From contig MFNE01000006.1 of assembly GCA_001783695.1 (NCBI GenBank), positions 89,338 to 143,211 of the forward strand: a DNA stretch of 53,874 bases, read 5' to 3'. Positions 11,348 through 20,689 of the stretch are shown one piece after another. Position numbers and translations under genes: made by a program. The notes under the pieces are model-generated. The model did not search any database and was not told the origin of the DNA. It was given only the letters and a program-made list of their open reading frames with translations. This stretch comes from Candidatus Lambdaproteobacteria bacterium RIFOXYD2_FULL_50_16. Lineage in GTDB: Bacteria > SAR324 > XYD2-FULL-50-16. Each line of letters opens with the position of its first letter. The stretch's first letter is position 1.

Positions 11348-12150
11348 AAAAACTGCTCGATAATTTCAAAAGCGACATTGAGACCGAAGGCGATGATTTC
11401 CCAAAAGAAATTGCCACCACCGCAAAAAGGTATCTCGCTTTTATGATCGACTATACCTGGGTAACCCTTTTTATGGCCGGGGTATATCCAACTTTTTTGC
11501 CCGAAAATTGGGACCGAATGGACAACTCGCAAATTGCCTGGGCCATGGTTCCGGTTTATGCGGTGGGGATTGGGTTGGTCTTGGGTAAGGAGGTTTGGCG
11601 AGGGCGCTCACCGGGCAAGGCTTTTTTAAATCTCTATGTTGCCGACATAAAAGAAGGCCTGCCCCCGGCTAGTTTTAAACAGCTAATTCTGCGTAACTTG
11701 GTATTGGTAGCGGCTCCGATCGAGGTTTTTGCCCTCTTGTTTGACGAGCGTTGTAGGCGCTATGGCGACAAATTGGCCCAAACGGTGGTATTAGAAATAA
11801 AAAAACCACCCAAAGTGAGAAGGGTGACCCACAAGGCCTTGGCGGTGCTTTTGGGGGTGACCAGCCTTTGGACCTTGTATGTTTTTAATCAGCCCATGGC
11901 GATTAAAAAGTCGGACGGCTACAAATTCGCGATTCAAGCGGTTACCCAATATACCCCTTTGACCCAAGAGATTGGAGCGGTGGTGGATTTTGGCTTTTGG
12001 GTTGATGTGGAATACGCGTTTGACCACATTACCTATGGCTTGACCGCTGTTGGTGAAGCTGGGCAGCGAGAAGTGAGTGTGATAATCGACACCGCCGAGT
12101 CTCCATATAAAATTGCCGAGATAACCGTGACCGACCCCAAAAAGGATTAA
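11344..12150 (+). CDS. RDD family membrane protein
   Basis: AKRYLAFMIDYTWVTLF, WRGRSPGKAFLNLYVAD; ATG overlaps the ftsI stop. Confidence 0.75.
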   Translation: MKKLLDNFKSDIETEGDDFPKEIATTAKRYLAFMIDYTWVTLFMAGVYPTFLPENWDRMDNSQIAWAMVPVYAVGIGLVLGKEVWRGRSPGKAFLNLYVADIKEGLPPASFKQLILRNLVLVAAPIEVFALLFDERCRRYGDKLAQTVVLEIKKPPKVRRVTHKALAVLLGVTSLWTLYVFNQPMAIKKSDGYKFAIQAVTQYTPLTQEIGAVVDFGFWVDVEYAFDHITYGLTAVGEAGQREVSVIIDTAESPYKIAEITVTDPKKD

Positions 12151-12225
12151 TCCTCCAATAGCAACCCTTGACACAGGTCTCTTACCCCTGGAATCTGGGC
12201 CTTTGGCAACTTAAAACGTGAAACT

Positions 12226-13797
12226 ATGGCAATCGTCAATTGGCCCCTTGGGGAGGCCGAAAAAATCATCGCCCAACACCAAGACCCAAGCAAACCCGTT
12301 TTGTTTGAAACCGGTTTTGGTCCTTCGGGGCTGCCTCACATTGGCACCTTTGCCGAGGTGGTCCGCACCCTGTTTGTTATGGAGGCGCTTAAAGCGCAAG
12401 CACCTCATCTTAAAGCAAAATTAGTAGTATTCTGCGACGACCTTGACGGGCTGCGCTCACTGCCAGAAAACCTGCCGAATCACGATTTGCTCCGCCCCCA
12501 CCTGGGCAAACCCTTGTCTGCCATCCCCGATCCCTTTGGCGAGGCCGAAAGTTTTTCTGGTCATATGAATGGTCAGCTTAGACGGTTTTTGGATCACTAC
12601 GGTTTTCTTTATGAATATAAAAGCGCCACTGAATGTTACCGAAGCGGGGTTTTTGATTCGGGTCTAAAAGTGGTGATGGATCAGTATGACGCGATCAAGA
12701 CCGAATTTGTCAAAACCATCGCCGAAGACAAACGAGCCGATTGGAGCCCCTTTTTCCCGATTTGCGAGTCTTGCGGAAAGATTTATACCACGAGGGTCAC
12801 CGGGCTAGACCGAGTGTCTTATCAATTGGAATACGCTTGTGATAAGTCCGAAGCAAACTACCAAGCCTGCGGGCACCAAGGCAAACAAAGCGTCTTAGGG
12901 GGCCGAGTCAAGGTGGGTTGGAAGGTGGACTGGGCGCTCCGCTGGTACGTCTTTGGGGTGGAATATGAGATGTATGGCAAGGACCTGATGGAATCGGCCA
13001 CCTTGTCGGCCAAGATCTGCCGGATTATGGGGGGCAAACCCCCGGTGCCTTATAAATACGAACTCTTTTTGGACGAAGAAGGGGCCAAGATCTCCAAAAA
13101 GATTGGTAACGGAATCTCGATGGAGCAGTGGACCCGTTATGCTCCGTTAGGGGCATTACTCCATTTCCTTTTGGGTAACCCCAATAAGGCTAAGAAAATG
13201 GGGCTGCCTTTGCTGCCACGATTGGTGGACGAGTATTTGCAAATTGCCCGCGCCGAGACCTCTAGCGAAACCTTTAGTGCGCCTTGGTTTTTATCTCAGA
13301 TCCAAGGACTTCCTTTGCAAGCCGAGCCAGAGCTTAAGGGAGAGATTACCTACGGCTTGCTACACAATTTGGCTGAGGCTTTGAGTATATATAAGCCCGA
13401 TCTGCTCCTTGACTATGCCAAGACCTATGACCCGGCTGTGGCTAAAGACCCAGCTTTTTATTTAGACCTTTGCCAGCGGATTTGTTTATTGGCCAATGAG
13501 GAAAAAAAGGAAGAAACCCCACCGGTCCCAGACCTGACCTTTTTGCCCGAACTAAAAGTATTAAAAGACCAACTTTTGGCCAAGAAAGACCAAACCCTGG
13601 ACGGCGAAGAGATGCAAACCGCTCTGTTCAGTTTGGCCAAAGAGAAAGGGGCCAATCCTCGCGACTGGTTTGCCTTCTTGTATGCGGCTTTGTTGCAGAA
13701 AAACCAGGGGCCCAAGATGGGGCCCTTTTTGGCGATTGTGGGACCCAAAAAGGGTTTAGAGCTAGTGGAACAGGCGTTGGAGCGGCTTAATGCATGA
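12226..13797 (+). CDS. lysS: Class I lysyl-tRNA synthetase
   Basis: FGPSGLPHIGTFAEVVRT (HIGH-like), DEEGAKISKKIGNG (KMSKS-like). Confidence 0.92.
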   Translation: MAIVNWPLGEAEKIIAQHQDPSKPVLFETGFGPSGLPHIGTFAEVVRTLFVMEALKAQAPHLKAKLVVFCDDLDGLRSLPENLPNHDLLRPHLGKPLSAIPDPFGEAESFSGHMNGQLRRFLDHYGFLYEYKSATECYRSGVFDSGLKVVMDQYDAIKTEFVKTIAEDKRADWSPFFPICESCGKIYTTRVTGLDRVSYQLEYACDKSEANYQACGHQGKQSVLGGRVKVGWKVDWALRWYVFGVEYEMYGKDLMESATLSAKICRIMGGKPPVPYKYELFLDEEGAKISKKIGNGISMEQWTRYAPLGALLHFLLGNPNKAKKMGLPLLPRLVDEYLQIARAETSSETFSAPWFLSQIQGLPLQAEPELKGEITYGLLHNLAEALSIYKPDLLLDYAKTYDPAVAKDPAFYLDLCQRICLLANEEKKEETPPVPDLTFLPELKVLKDQLLAKKDQTLDGEEMQTALFSLAKEKGANPRDWFAFLYAALLQKNQGPKMGPFLAIVGPKKGLELVEQALERLNA

Positions 13798-14422
13798 CTT
13801 TTTTTGCATAACCGTCTCGCCCCTACAGGAAAACTGCTTTGTGCTTTATTGCAACGAGACTAAAGAGGCGGCTCTAATCGACGCTGGCGATGAACCAAAG
13901 CAAATCTTGGCGGCCGTCAGGGCCCAAGGTCTGGTGCCCAAGTTGCTTTTAGCTACCCATGCTCATGTGGATCATATTTCAGCGGTTGCCGCTATCCAAG
14001 CCGAGTTAGAGCTCCCTTTTTTAGTTCATGAAAGGGAACTGCCGATTTTAGGGATGTTAACCGCCTCCCAATCTTTTTATGGTTTTGGAGACCAAAAAAC
14101 ACCAAAAATATCGGGTTATCTAAAGGCTGGGGAAGAGGTTGCTTTGGGCAAACTTAAGATTCAAGTGATCGAAACCCCTGGCCATACCCCTGGCGGGGTC
14201 TGCCTGAAAGTGGGAAACGACTTGTTTACCGGGGATACCCTGTTCGCTTACAGTATTGGGCGCACCGACCTGCCTGGAGGCAATACAAGTCAATTGATGG
14301 AGTCGATCAAAACCCAACTGTTGGTCCTAGACTCACAAACCCAAGTACACCCCGGCCATGGACCAAGTAGTAGTATTGGGGCCGAAATCAAACGAAACCC
14401 CTTTTTGCAAGGGCTGGCCTGA
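13790..14422 (+). CDS. MBL-fold metallo-hydrolase (glyoxalase II-like)
   Basis: THAHVDHISAV, ETPGHTPGGVCLKVGNDLFTGDTLF. Confidence 0.92.
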   Translation: MHDFFCITVSPLQENCFVLYCNETKEAALIDAGDEPKQILAAVRAQGLVPKLLLATHAHVDHISAVAAIQAELELPFLVHERELPILGMLTASQSFYGFGDQKTPKISGYLKAGEEVALGKLKIQVIETPGHTPGGVCLKVGNDLFTGDTLFAYSIGRTDLPGGNTSQLMESIKTQLLVLDSQTQVHPGHGPSSSIGAEIKRNPFLQGLA

Positions 14423-15681
14423 TGTTATCGGAACTCTTATACCAACTGTTTCACTATCAGATCTTCAAGTCCGTTTTTTTTAGGGCTGGCCTGACCTATT
14501 TGACCGCGTTTTTTCTGGTCAATACTCTGATGCCCAAAATGATTCGCAGCTTTAGGCGTAAAGGGATCACCTCGGACTTCGCGCCCTACCAAGAATCAAC
14601 CGGGCCTTACAAAGGGGCCACCCCTATCATGGGCGGGATCATCCTGATCCCCTCGATTTTGGTCGCTTTTTTGGCTTGGGGCTGGCTTAACCGGTACACC
14701 ACCTCCTTGATGATCCTGACCCTGGCCTTCACCCTAATCGGTGGGGCCGACGACTGGGCCAAGGTGATGCACAAGCGGCGCGTTTTAAGGGGGGAAGAGG
14801 AGCAAAAAAGCTACGCCGACAAGGCCGACGGGCTTTCTGGCGGAATGCGGCTGGGCTTGGAATTTTTGGTAACCCTTTTGGTAATCGGTTACTTGACCTA
14901 CGAAAACGGGGGCCTAGAGGCGCATCTACATATCCCCGGTTTCCCGATGAAAAATCTGATGCCTGAACTGCCGCTTTGGCTCTTTTTGCCTTTTGTTTGT
15001 ATGGTAATCGTCGGTGGGGCGAACGCAGTCAACCTGACCGATGGGCTTGATTCGTTGGCCACCGTGCCTATTGTTACCACGGCGATTTTTGTGGGCAGTG
15101 CCGCTTATATTGCGGGGGACCAATTTTGGTCGGACCGTTTGAAGTTGCTTTTTATCTCTGAAGATTTAAAGGAGCTTTCCGTATTTTCGATTGGTTTGAT
15201 TGCCGCCTGCTTCGCCTTTCTCAAATTCAACAGCCCACCTGCCTCGATCTATATGGGTGATGTCGGCAGCTTGGGGTTGGGCGCGGCGATTTGCTCGATG
15301 TTTGTTTTAGTCGGAACCGAGCTTTATTTGCCCATCGTTGGGGGAACCTTCTTGCTGGCCGCGATTAGTGTGATCATTCAGCGGATGTGGTTTCAATTGG
15401 CCTTAAAACGAAGGGGCCGCGAATATGCGGAAAAAAACCGATTTTTTTATCGGGCTCCCTACCACCACCACGCCCAAGAGGTCCTGACCTTTCGCGAAAG
15501 CGAACGCCAAGTCCGCTCGATCTGGCATATGTGGGCATTACGTTTAGGTTGGGGCCACGTCCCTGATGAAGACAAATACCTAAACCGCGAACAGGTCAAT
15601 AATAAGGTTATCTGGAACAACCATCTACGCTCGGTGTTCCTCTTAGTGATCGCCTTGATGATCTACTTCAAGGTCCGCTAA
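14422..15681 (+). CDS. mraY: Phospho-N-acetylmuramoyl-pentapeptide transferase
   Basis: GATPIMGGIIL, GGADDWAK, NAVNLTDGLDSLA, YMGDVGSLGLGAAI. Confidence 0.95.
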   Translation: MLSELLYQLFHYQIFKSVFFRAGLTYLTAFFLVNTLMPKMIRSFRRKGITSDFAPYQESTGPYKGATPIMGGIILIPSILVAFLAWGWLNRYTTSLMILTLAFTLIGGADDWAKVMHKRRVLRGEEEQKSYADKADGLSGGMRLGLEFLVTLLVIGYLTYENGGLEAHLHIPGFPMKNLMPELPLWLFLPFVCMVIVGGANAVNLTDGLDSLATVPIVTTAIFVGSAAYIAGDQFWSDRLKLLFISEDLKELSVFSIGLIAACFAFLKFNSPPASIYMGDVGSLGLGAAICSMFVLVGTELYLPIVGGTFLLAAISVIIQRMWFQLALKRRGREYAEKNRFFYRAPYHHHAQEVLTFRESERQVRSIWHMWALRLGWGHVPDEDKYLNREQVNNKVIWNNHLRSVFLLVIALMIYFKVR

Positions 15682-15684
15682 ACT

Positions 15685-15718
15685 AGGGCGCTTTGCCAAA
15701 AAACGCGCGGCGCCCTGG
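15685..15718. terminator. Bidirectional stem-loop between convergent mraY and transglutaminase genes
   Basis: agggcgc...gcgccct inverted repeat just after the mraY stop. Confidence 0.55.
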
Positions 15719-15749
15719 ATATGTTAACGGCGGGTTCAATCCAACCAGT

Positions 15750-16643
15750 TCATTTATCTGAACTGGAGGTGCTTTGTAGCGTCACCTCCACCTCCACCGT
15801 TAACCTTTGGTTTGCCGAGCCGACAAAGGTTCCACGAAGTGGGGGAACGTCAAAATAATCACGACCAATGGCGGTGCGGATATACTGCCAATCGACTAAT
15901 TTATTGTTGGTAGGATCGGCACCAATCCAACCCGCTTCTTTATGCCATGCCTGCACCCAAGCGTGGGTTGCCGAAGCGCCCCTTAAGTGGGCCCCTTGTT
16001 CGCCTTTTTTGGGGTCATAAATATAACCGCTTACGTACCTAGCGGGAATCCCTGCCAAACGCAAAACCCCAATCATCGCATGGGCCATGTCCTGGCAGAC
16101 ACCTCCCCCGTGCGTGAATAATTCTTTGGCATTTGAAAATACATGGGTGACGTCGGGGTCATAACGGAAACTATAAAAGAAATGCCCGGCGAGTTCCTTA
16201 AGCGCCCCTTCAAATTCGGTCTGATTCATTTTGGTATCGACCTTGTTTGGGATGGTCTCATATTCCATAAGCTTCGGAACCGCAGGACTCCAGCCGGTGT
16301 ATTCGGAGACTAAAACGGGGATGTAGCGCTCGTCTTTACTGCCTTCACGTCCACAACAAACCCCGTTGGTAGTCTCGACTAATCCAGAGGAAACAATATC
16401 AATATGGCGGTGCGGCTCTAAGATATCGAAGTAAAAGATTTGATTTTTAAAATGATCAAAAAAACCTTTGACCTTGACCTCTGGTGAAACCTTAAGGCTG
16501 GTTTCAATAGGCTTTTGCAAGCCGGTTTTAATGGGGGTCTTGCGGATTTCGCTATGGCCTTGGACCACGGGTTTGTCGTAGTCGATACGGGTCCTATGGG
16601 TAAACTGCAAAACCGCAGTTTCGCCTGGGCTGAAGGGTTTCAT
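15750..16643 (-). CDS. Transglutaminase family protein
   Basis: GGGVCQDMAHAMIGVLRLAGIPARYVSGYIYDP, ATHAWVQAW. Confidence 0.93.
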   Translation of the reverse strand: MKPFSPGETAVLQFTHRTRIDYDKPVVQGHSEIRKTPIKTGLQKPIETSLKVSPEVKVKGFFDHFKNQIFYFDILEPHRHIDIVSSGLVETTNGVCCGREGSKDERYIPVLVSEYTGWSPAVPKLMEYETIPNKVDTKMNQTEFEGALKELAGHFFYSFRYDPDVTHVFSNAKELFTHGGGVCQDMAHAMIGVLRLAGIPARYVSGYIYDPKKGEQGAHLRGASATHAWVQAWHKEAGWIGADPTNNKLVDWQYIRTAIGRDYFDVPPLRGTFVGSANQRLTVEVEVTLQSTSSSDK

Positions 16644-17668
16644 AACCGGCTTTGTTGTTGTTGCTGTTGAAGTTGTCTTAGGTCGAGACTAAAGTCACTA
16701 CCTCTATCGCGAGAGATTTTCAGCGAGTTAAAATAGTTTTGATCCACTAATTCTTGTAATTCCGTCAGTTCCTTTAGAATTTCATCTAAATATTCTTTAT
16801 AACCCTGCCCAAAAACCTTGGTCATTCCGCCACTATAATGGAGTAATTCCCGCAAGCGATCTAGGGTAAACAAAACCTTGCTAGAGGAATGATTGGTCGC
16901 TTTGGCAATCGAGCTCAAAGCCAGATTGACCTGATCCACCGAATAGGCAATCGAGCGAGGGAAATTGCCGGTGTTGACTAATAAATCGGCCACTAACACT
17001 GGATCGATCCGGGCTTGATGAATCCGACGATAGGCCTCATGGGCCGAAGCCGCTTTGAGCAAGGCCATCCATTGGTGCAGGTCAACCGGGCTGCCCACAT
17101 CATCCAGGCTAGGCAGTAAAATAAAGTATTTTATTTTTAAGATGTTAACCGTCGTGATCGCCCTTTGGTAATAGCGCCCCAACCGAAGCCACTGCCATCC
17201 TTGGGCCTGAATCATGGAGTTATCTACTAGCCCATGAAAGCAATTGCAAAACACCAAGATCTGATTATGAAATTCATCGAGTTTTTGAACCCTATTTTGA
17301 TCTAAGGTCATGGATTTAAGCCCATGATACATCACATTTAAATGCAGCCAAATCTCTTCAGAGAGGTTGTTCCTGATGTTTTTGGCTGATTCACGTGCTT
17401 GAAAAACCGAGCTAATCGTAGAATGGGGATTTTCTTCACTAAAAAGCAAAAAATCCACCACCTCACGTTCACTCACCTCTGGGTGAAGGCTTTTATAAAA
17501 ATCAAGCGACTCGGTGATCTGCAAAATCGGGGTCCAAACGTCAATGTCGTCATACCCACTTTTTTCTAGGTCCATCTGTCGATAGACATCCAAAATGCGG
17601 GTTAGGTTTTCTGCGTTTTCAATAAAACGGCCAATCCAATAAAGGCGTTGCGCCACTCGGCTTAACAT
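16640..17668 (-). CDS. Alpha-E domain-containing protein
   Basis: MLSRVAQRLYWIGRFIENAENLTRILDVY N-terminal signature; operon context. Confidence 0.92.
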   Translation of the reverse strand: MLSRVAQRLYWIGRFIENAENLTRILDVYRQMDLEKSGYDDIDVWTPILQITESLDFYKSLHPEVSEREVVDFLLFSEENPHSTISSVFQARESAKNIRNNLSEEIWLHLNVMYHGLKSMTLDQNRVQKLDEFHNQILVFCNCFHGLVDNSMIQAQGWQWLRLGRYYQRAITTVNILKIKYFILLPSLDDVGSPVDLHQWMALLKAASAHEAYRRIHQARIDPVLVADLLVNTGNFPRSIAYSVDQVNLALSSIAKATNHSSSKVLFTLDRLRELLHYSGGMTKVFGQGYKEYLDEILKELTELQELVDQNYFNSLKISRDRGSDFSLDLRQLQQQQQQSRL

Positions 17669-19104
17669 GGGCTGGCCTCCTCTTCTTGCAGTACCCAGGT
17701 GTCTTTACTCCCCCCACCTTGGGAGGAATTTACCACTAAGCTTCCTTGCCTTAAGGCCACGCGGGTTAGTCCCCCAGGAATTACTTCAATAGATTCGCCT
17801 CCGCAGACGGCGTAGGGCCGTAGGTCAATATGCCTTGGATGAAAACCCCATTGACCCTCTTGTTCAACAAAGGTGGGGTGGGTCGAAAGTTTTTGAATCG
17901 GCTGGGCGATGTACCCGGTTGGGTTTTGAGCCAATTTAACTCTAAACTCGGCCATTTGCTGCTCGCTTGCGGCGCTGCCCACTAAAAGACCGTAGCCACC
18001 AGAGGCATCGGTTGGTTTTACCACCAGTTTTTCTAGGTTGTTAAGGACATAATCTAATTCGTCAGCTCTGGCGCAGAGATAGGTTTTTACGATGGGCAAA
18101 ATGGGTTCTTCGTTTAGGTAGTATTTAATAATTTCAGGTGTGTATGCATACATGGCTTTGTCGTCGGCAACCCCGTTTCCTGGAGCGTTGGCCAAAACCA
18201 AGTTACCTGCCCGGTAAACATGCATCAAGCCTGGAACGCCTAGGTAAGAATCAGGCCGAAACACCAATGGGTCAATAAAGGCTTCATCGACACGGGTGTA
18301 TAAAATATCCACCCGAATGAGGCCACGGGTCGTTTTTCGGTACAAAACGTCTCGATCTGTCAAAAGGTCCTGCCCCTCAACCAACTCACCACCCAACTGG
18401 TCTGCCAAAAAGGCGTGTTCAAAATAGGCAGAGTTGTAAACCCCGGGGGTCAAGACCGCAATATTGGGCCGCTCCCTTTTAGAAAGACCGGTGAGCTGGT
18501 CAAACAAAATTTGAGGGTAGTGATTAACCGACCTTACTTTATATTGGTGAAATAATTTGGGCAAAACCCGCATTAAAATTCGCCGGTTATTAAGCATATA
18601 CGACACCCCTGAAGGGCACCGTAGGTTGTCTTCTAAAACCAAAAATTCGCCCTTTTCGTTGCGAATCAAGTCAACCCCACCGATATGGGTATGAACCCCC
18701 TTGGGCACCTTGATCCCGGTCATTTCCCGGCAATATTGATTGGATTGCACCACTAAATGGGCGGGCACCACTTGGTCTTTTAAAATCTCTTGTTCATTAT
18801 AAACATCGCGTAAAAAAAGATTTAATGCCTTTAGTCTTTGAACGATCCCCTTTTCAACAGGAGCCCATTCTTGGTGGGTTAAGATTCGAGGGATCAAGTC
18901 TAAGGGAAAGATTTTCTCGGTGCCCCGCTCATCGGCGTAAACGGTAAAGGTAATCCCTTGGTTACTCATCGAAAGTTCCGCCTTGGCGTTGAGCACTTCC
19001 ATCTCTTCAGGCGAAATCTGGCCCAGATATTCGGCTAAGTGTGCCGCAACTTTTCGAGCAACATTTGGGCTTTGGAACACCTCGTCAAAATAACCTGGTA
19101 TCAT
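17662..19104 (-). CDS. Circularly permuted type 2 ATP-grasp protein
   Basis: GVDLIRNEKGEFLVLEDNLRCPSGVSYMLNNR, VVKPTDASGGYGLLVG, HPTFVEQEGQW..PRHIDLRPY. Confidence 0.94.
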   Translation of the reverse strand: MIPGYFDEVFQSPNVARKVAAHLAEYLGQISPEEMEVLNAKAELSMSNQGITFTVYADERGTEKIFPLDLIPRILTHQEWAPVEKGIVQRLKALNLFLRDVYNEQEILKDQVVPAHLVVQSNQYCREMTGIKVPKGVHTHIGGVDLIRNEKGEFLVLEDNLRCPSGVSYMLNNRRILMRVLPKLFHQYKVRSVNHYPQILFDQLTGLSKRERPNIAVLTPGVYNSAYFEHAFLADQLGGELVEGQDLLTDRDVLYRKTTRGLIRVDILYTRVDEAFIDPLVFRPDSYLGVPGLMHVYRAGNLVLANAPGNGVADDKAMYAYTPEIIKYYLNEEPILPIVKTYLCARADELDYVLNNLEKLVVKPTDASGGYGLLVGSAASEQQMAEFRVKLAQNPTGYIAQPIQKLSTHPTFVEQEGQWGFHPRHIDLRPYAVCGGESIEVIPGGLTRVALRQGSLVVNSSQGGGSKDTWVLQEEEASPC

Positions 19105-19434
19105 AAGGGGACTAGTTTTCTAGGTGAAAGGTAACCTTGGGTCTATGGGAATTCTTGCATAAATGTTAAAGGCTGAATAGGGCAATTCAGTATTATTTGT
19201 TGGTAACTCCTTGCTTTATTTATTGTAAGCTTTCGAACAATTGGGATTTTTGGCTATGGAAAAGAGGCTGCATAACCGCGTTTTGAGTCGAATAGAATGT
19301 CTTTGATGGAATTGGGGGCGCTAGGGAATAAAACGGAAAAATAAGTGGCAGTTAAATAATTGAAACCCTCTTTCTGACAGATTGCCAAACGAGATAAAGT
19401 CTCCTTACAAAGCCGTAATCAAGGAGCAACCCCT

Positions 19435-19623
19435 TTGAAGTGGTTTTTATGGAAATCTTGCTTATGGTTAAAAATTACCTTTTTGGTCGAATTGTTGGGG
19501 CTAACTTTGTTTCATTTACGAAACGTTCCCACGGAGTTTGACGTAAAAAAAGAGTGGGCAGAGCCGATCAGGTATTGGACGGGCCGAAGAGTTTTGAGCT
19601 TCCTAAGGATTCAAGATCGATAA
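19435..19623 (+). CDS. Hypothetical small membrane protein
   Basis: AAGGAG upstream of TTG start; hydrophobic N-terminus; overlaps the 3' end of the opposite kinase. Confidence 0.35.
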   Translation: MKWFLWKSCLWLKITFLVELLGLTLFHLRNVPTEFDVKKEWAEPIRYWTGRRVLSFLRIQDR

Positions 19624-20689
19624 AGGGGGTTGGAATGATAGGCAAACTGATAATAAATTGGGCACCTTGAGGGGGGCAACCTGTGACCTCTAAGGTTCCG
19701 CCGTGAAGTTCAACTATCCTTTTACTCAAGGCTAGGCTAAGCCCCTGGCCTGCATGGTGGTGCATGAGGCTTTTGGTATAAAACGGCTTGAAAATGGCTT
19801 GACGATTCTCCTCAAGCACCCCTGGGCCTTGGTCGGAGACCTGGATCAGCAATCGCCCCTCTTGGCGCCGCGCCTCTAAAGTGACAGACTGCCCCTCTGG
19901 GTTATGGGAAAAAGCATTTTCTAATAAAAACCCCAAGACTTGAACCATTAACGCCCAATCAAATTCTAGTTCCAATTCGGGAGCAATCTCCAGAATGAGG
20001 GGGAGACCTAAAAATTGCGGGTCCTTGGTTAATCGGCCAACCACTTGGGCCAGGTTGTCCTGATAAGGCCTTAATGGGTAATTGTCACTGGTCACCCGGC
20101 AATAAAGATCGGCCTTTTCGATCTGTTGAAGCATCCTCTTGCCCTGTCGTGAAATTTCACCAGCAATTTGAGACAGTTGGGAGGTTTCAAAATTTCCCCC
20201 AACTAGCAGGTCTGCATAACCCAAGATCGAATTGAGCGGGGTCCGAGATTCATGGGCGACTAACTGCAAAAGATTAGTCCGCAGTTGTTCTACTTCTTCG
20301 GCGTGCCGGAGTTTTAAAAAGGCCCGGATCAAGGCTTTGAGTTCCTCCTCCTCGAAGGGTTTGACTAAATAGAGATCGGCCCCGGCTTGGTATCCCGCCA
20401 GTCGTTCAGGCAAGCGGTTTAGACTGGATAAGAGGATTACTTTGGCCAATTGATTGGCGGGGTTCGCGCGGATTTGTCGGCAGATTTGGTAGCCGTCCAT
20501 TCCGGGCATTTTTATATCTAACAAAATTAAGTGGGGGCTGACTTTGGCCATTTTATCTAGCGCCTCCTCCCCATTTTGCGCCTCGAACAGTTCCACATTC
20601 AGGTTTCGCAAAGTACGCAAAATCATCCGGCGAATGGCGCCATCGTCATCGACGACTAAAATCCGTTGTCGATCGCTGGTTAGACTCAT
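19568..20689 (-). CDS. Response regulator receiver fused to histidine kinase
   Basis: ILVVDDDGAIRRMI, LLDIKMPGMDGYQ; VAHESRTPLNSILGYADLL; GPGVLEENRQAIFKPF. Confidence 0.92.
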   Translation of the reverse strand: MSLTSDRQRILVVDDDGAIRRMILRTLRNLNVELFEAQNGEEALDKMAKVSPHLILLDIKMPGMDGYQICRQIRANPANQLAKVILLSSLNRLPERLAGYQAGADLYLVKPFEEEELKALIRAFLKLRHAEEVEQLRTNLLQLVAHESRTPLNSILGYADLLVGGNFETSQLSQIAGEISRQGKRMLQQIEKADLYCRVTSDNYPLRPYQDNLAQVVGRLTKDPQFLGLPLILEIAPELELEFDWALMVQVLGFLLENAFSHNPEGQSVTLEARRQEGRLLIQVSDQGPGVLEENRQAIFKPFYTKSLMHHHAGQGLSLALSKRIVELHGGTLEVTGCPPQGAQFIISLPIIPTPFIDLESLGSSKLFGPSNT

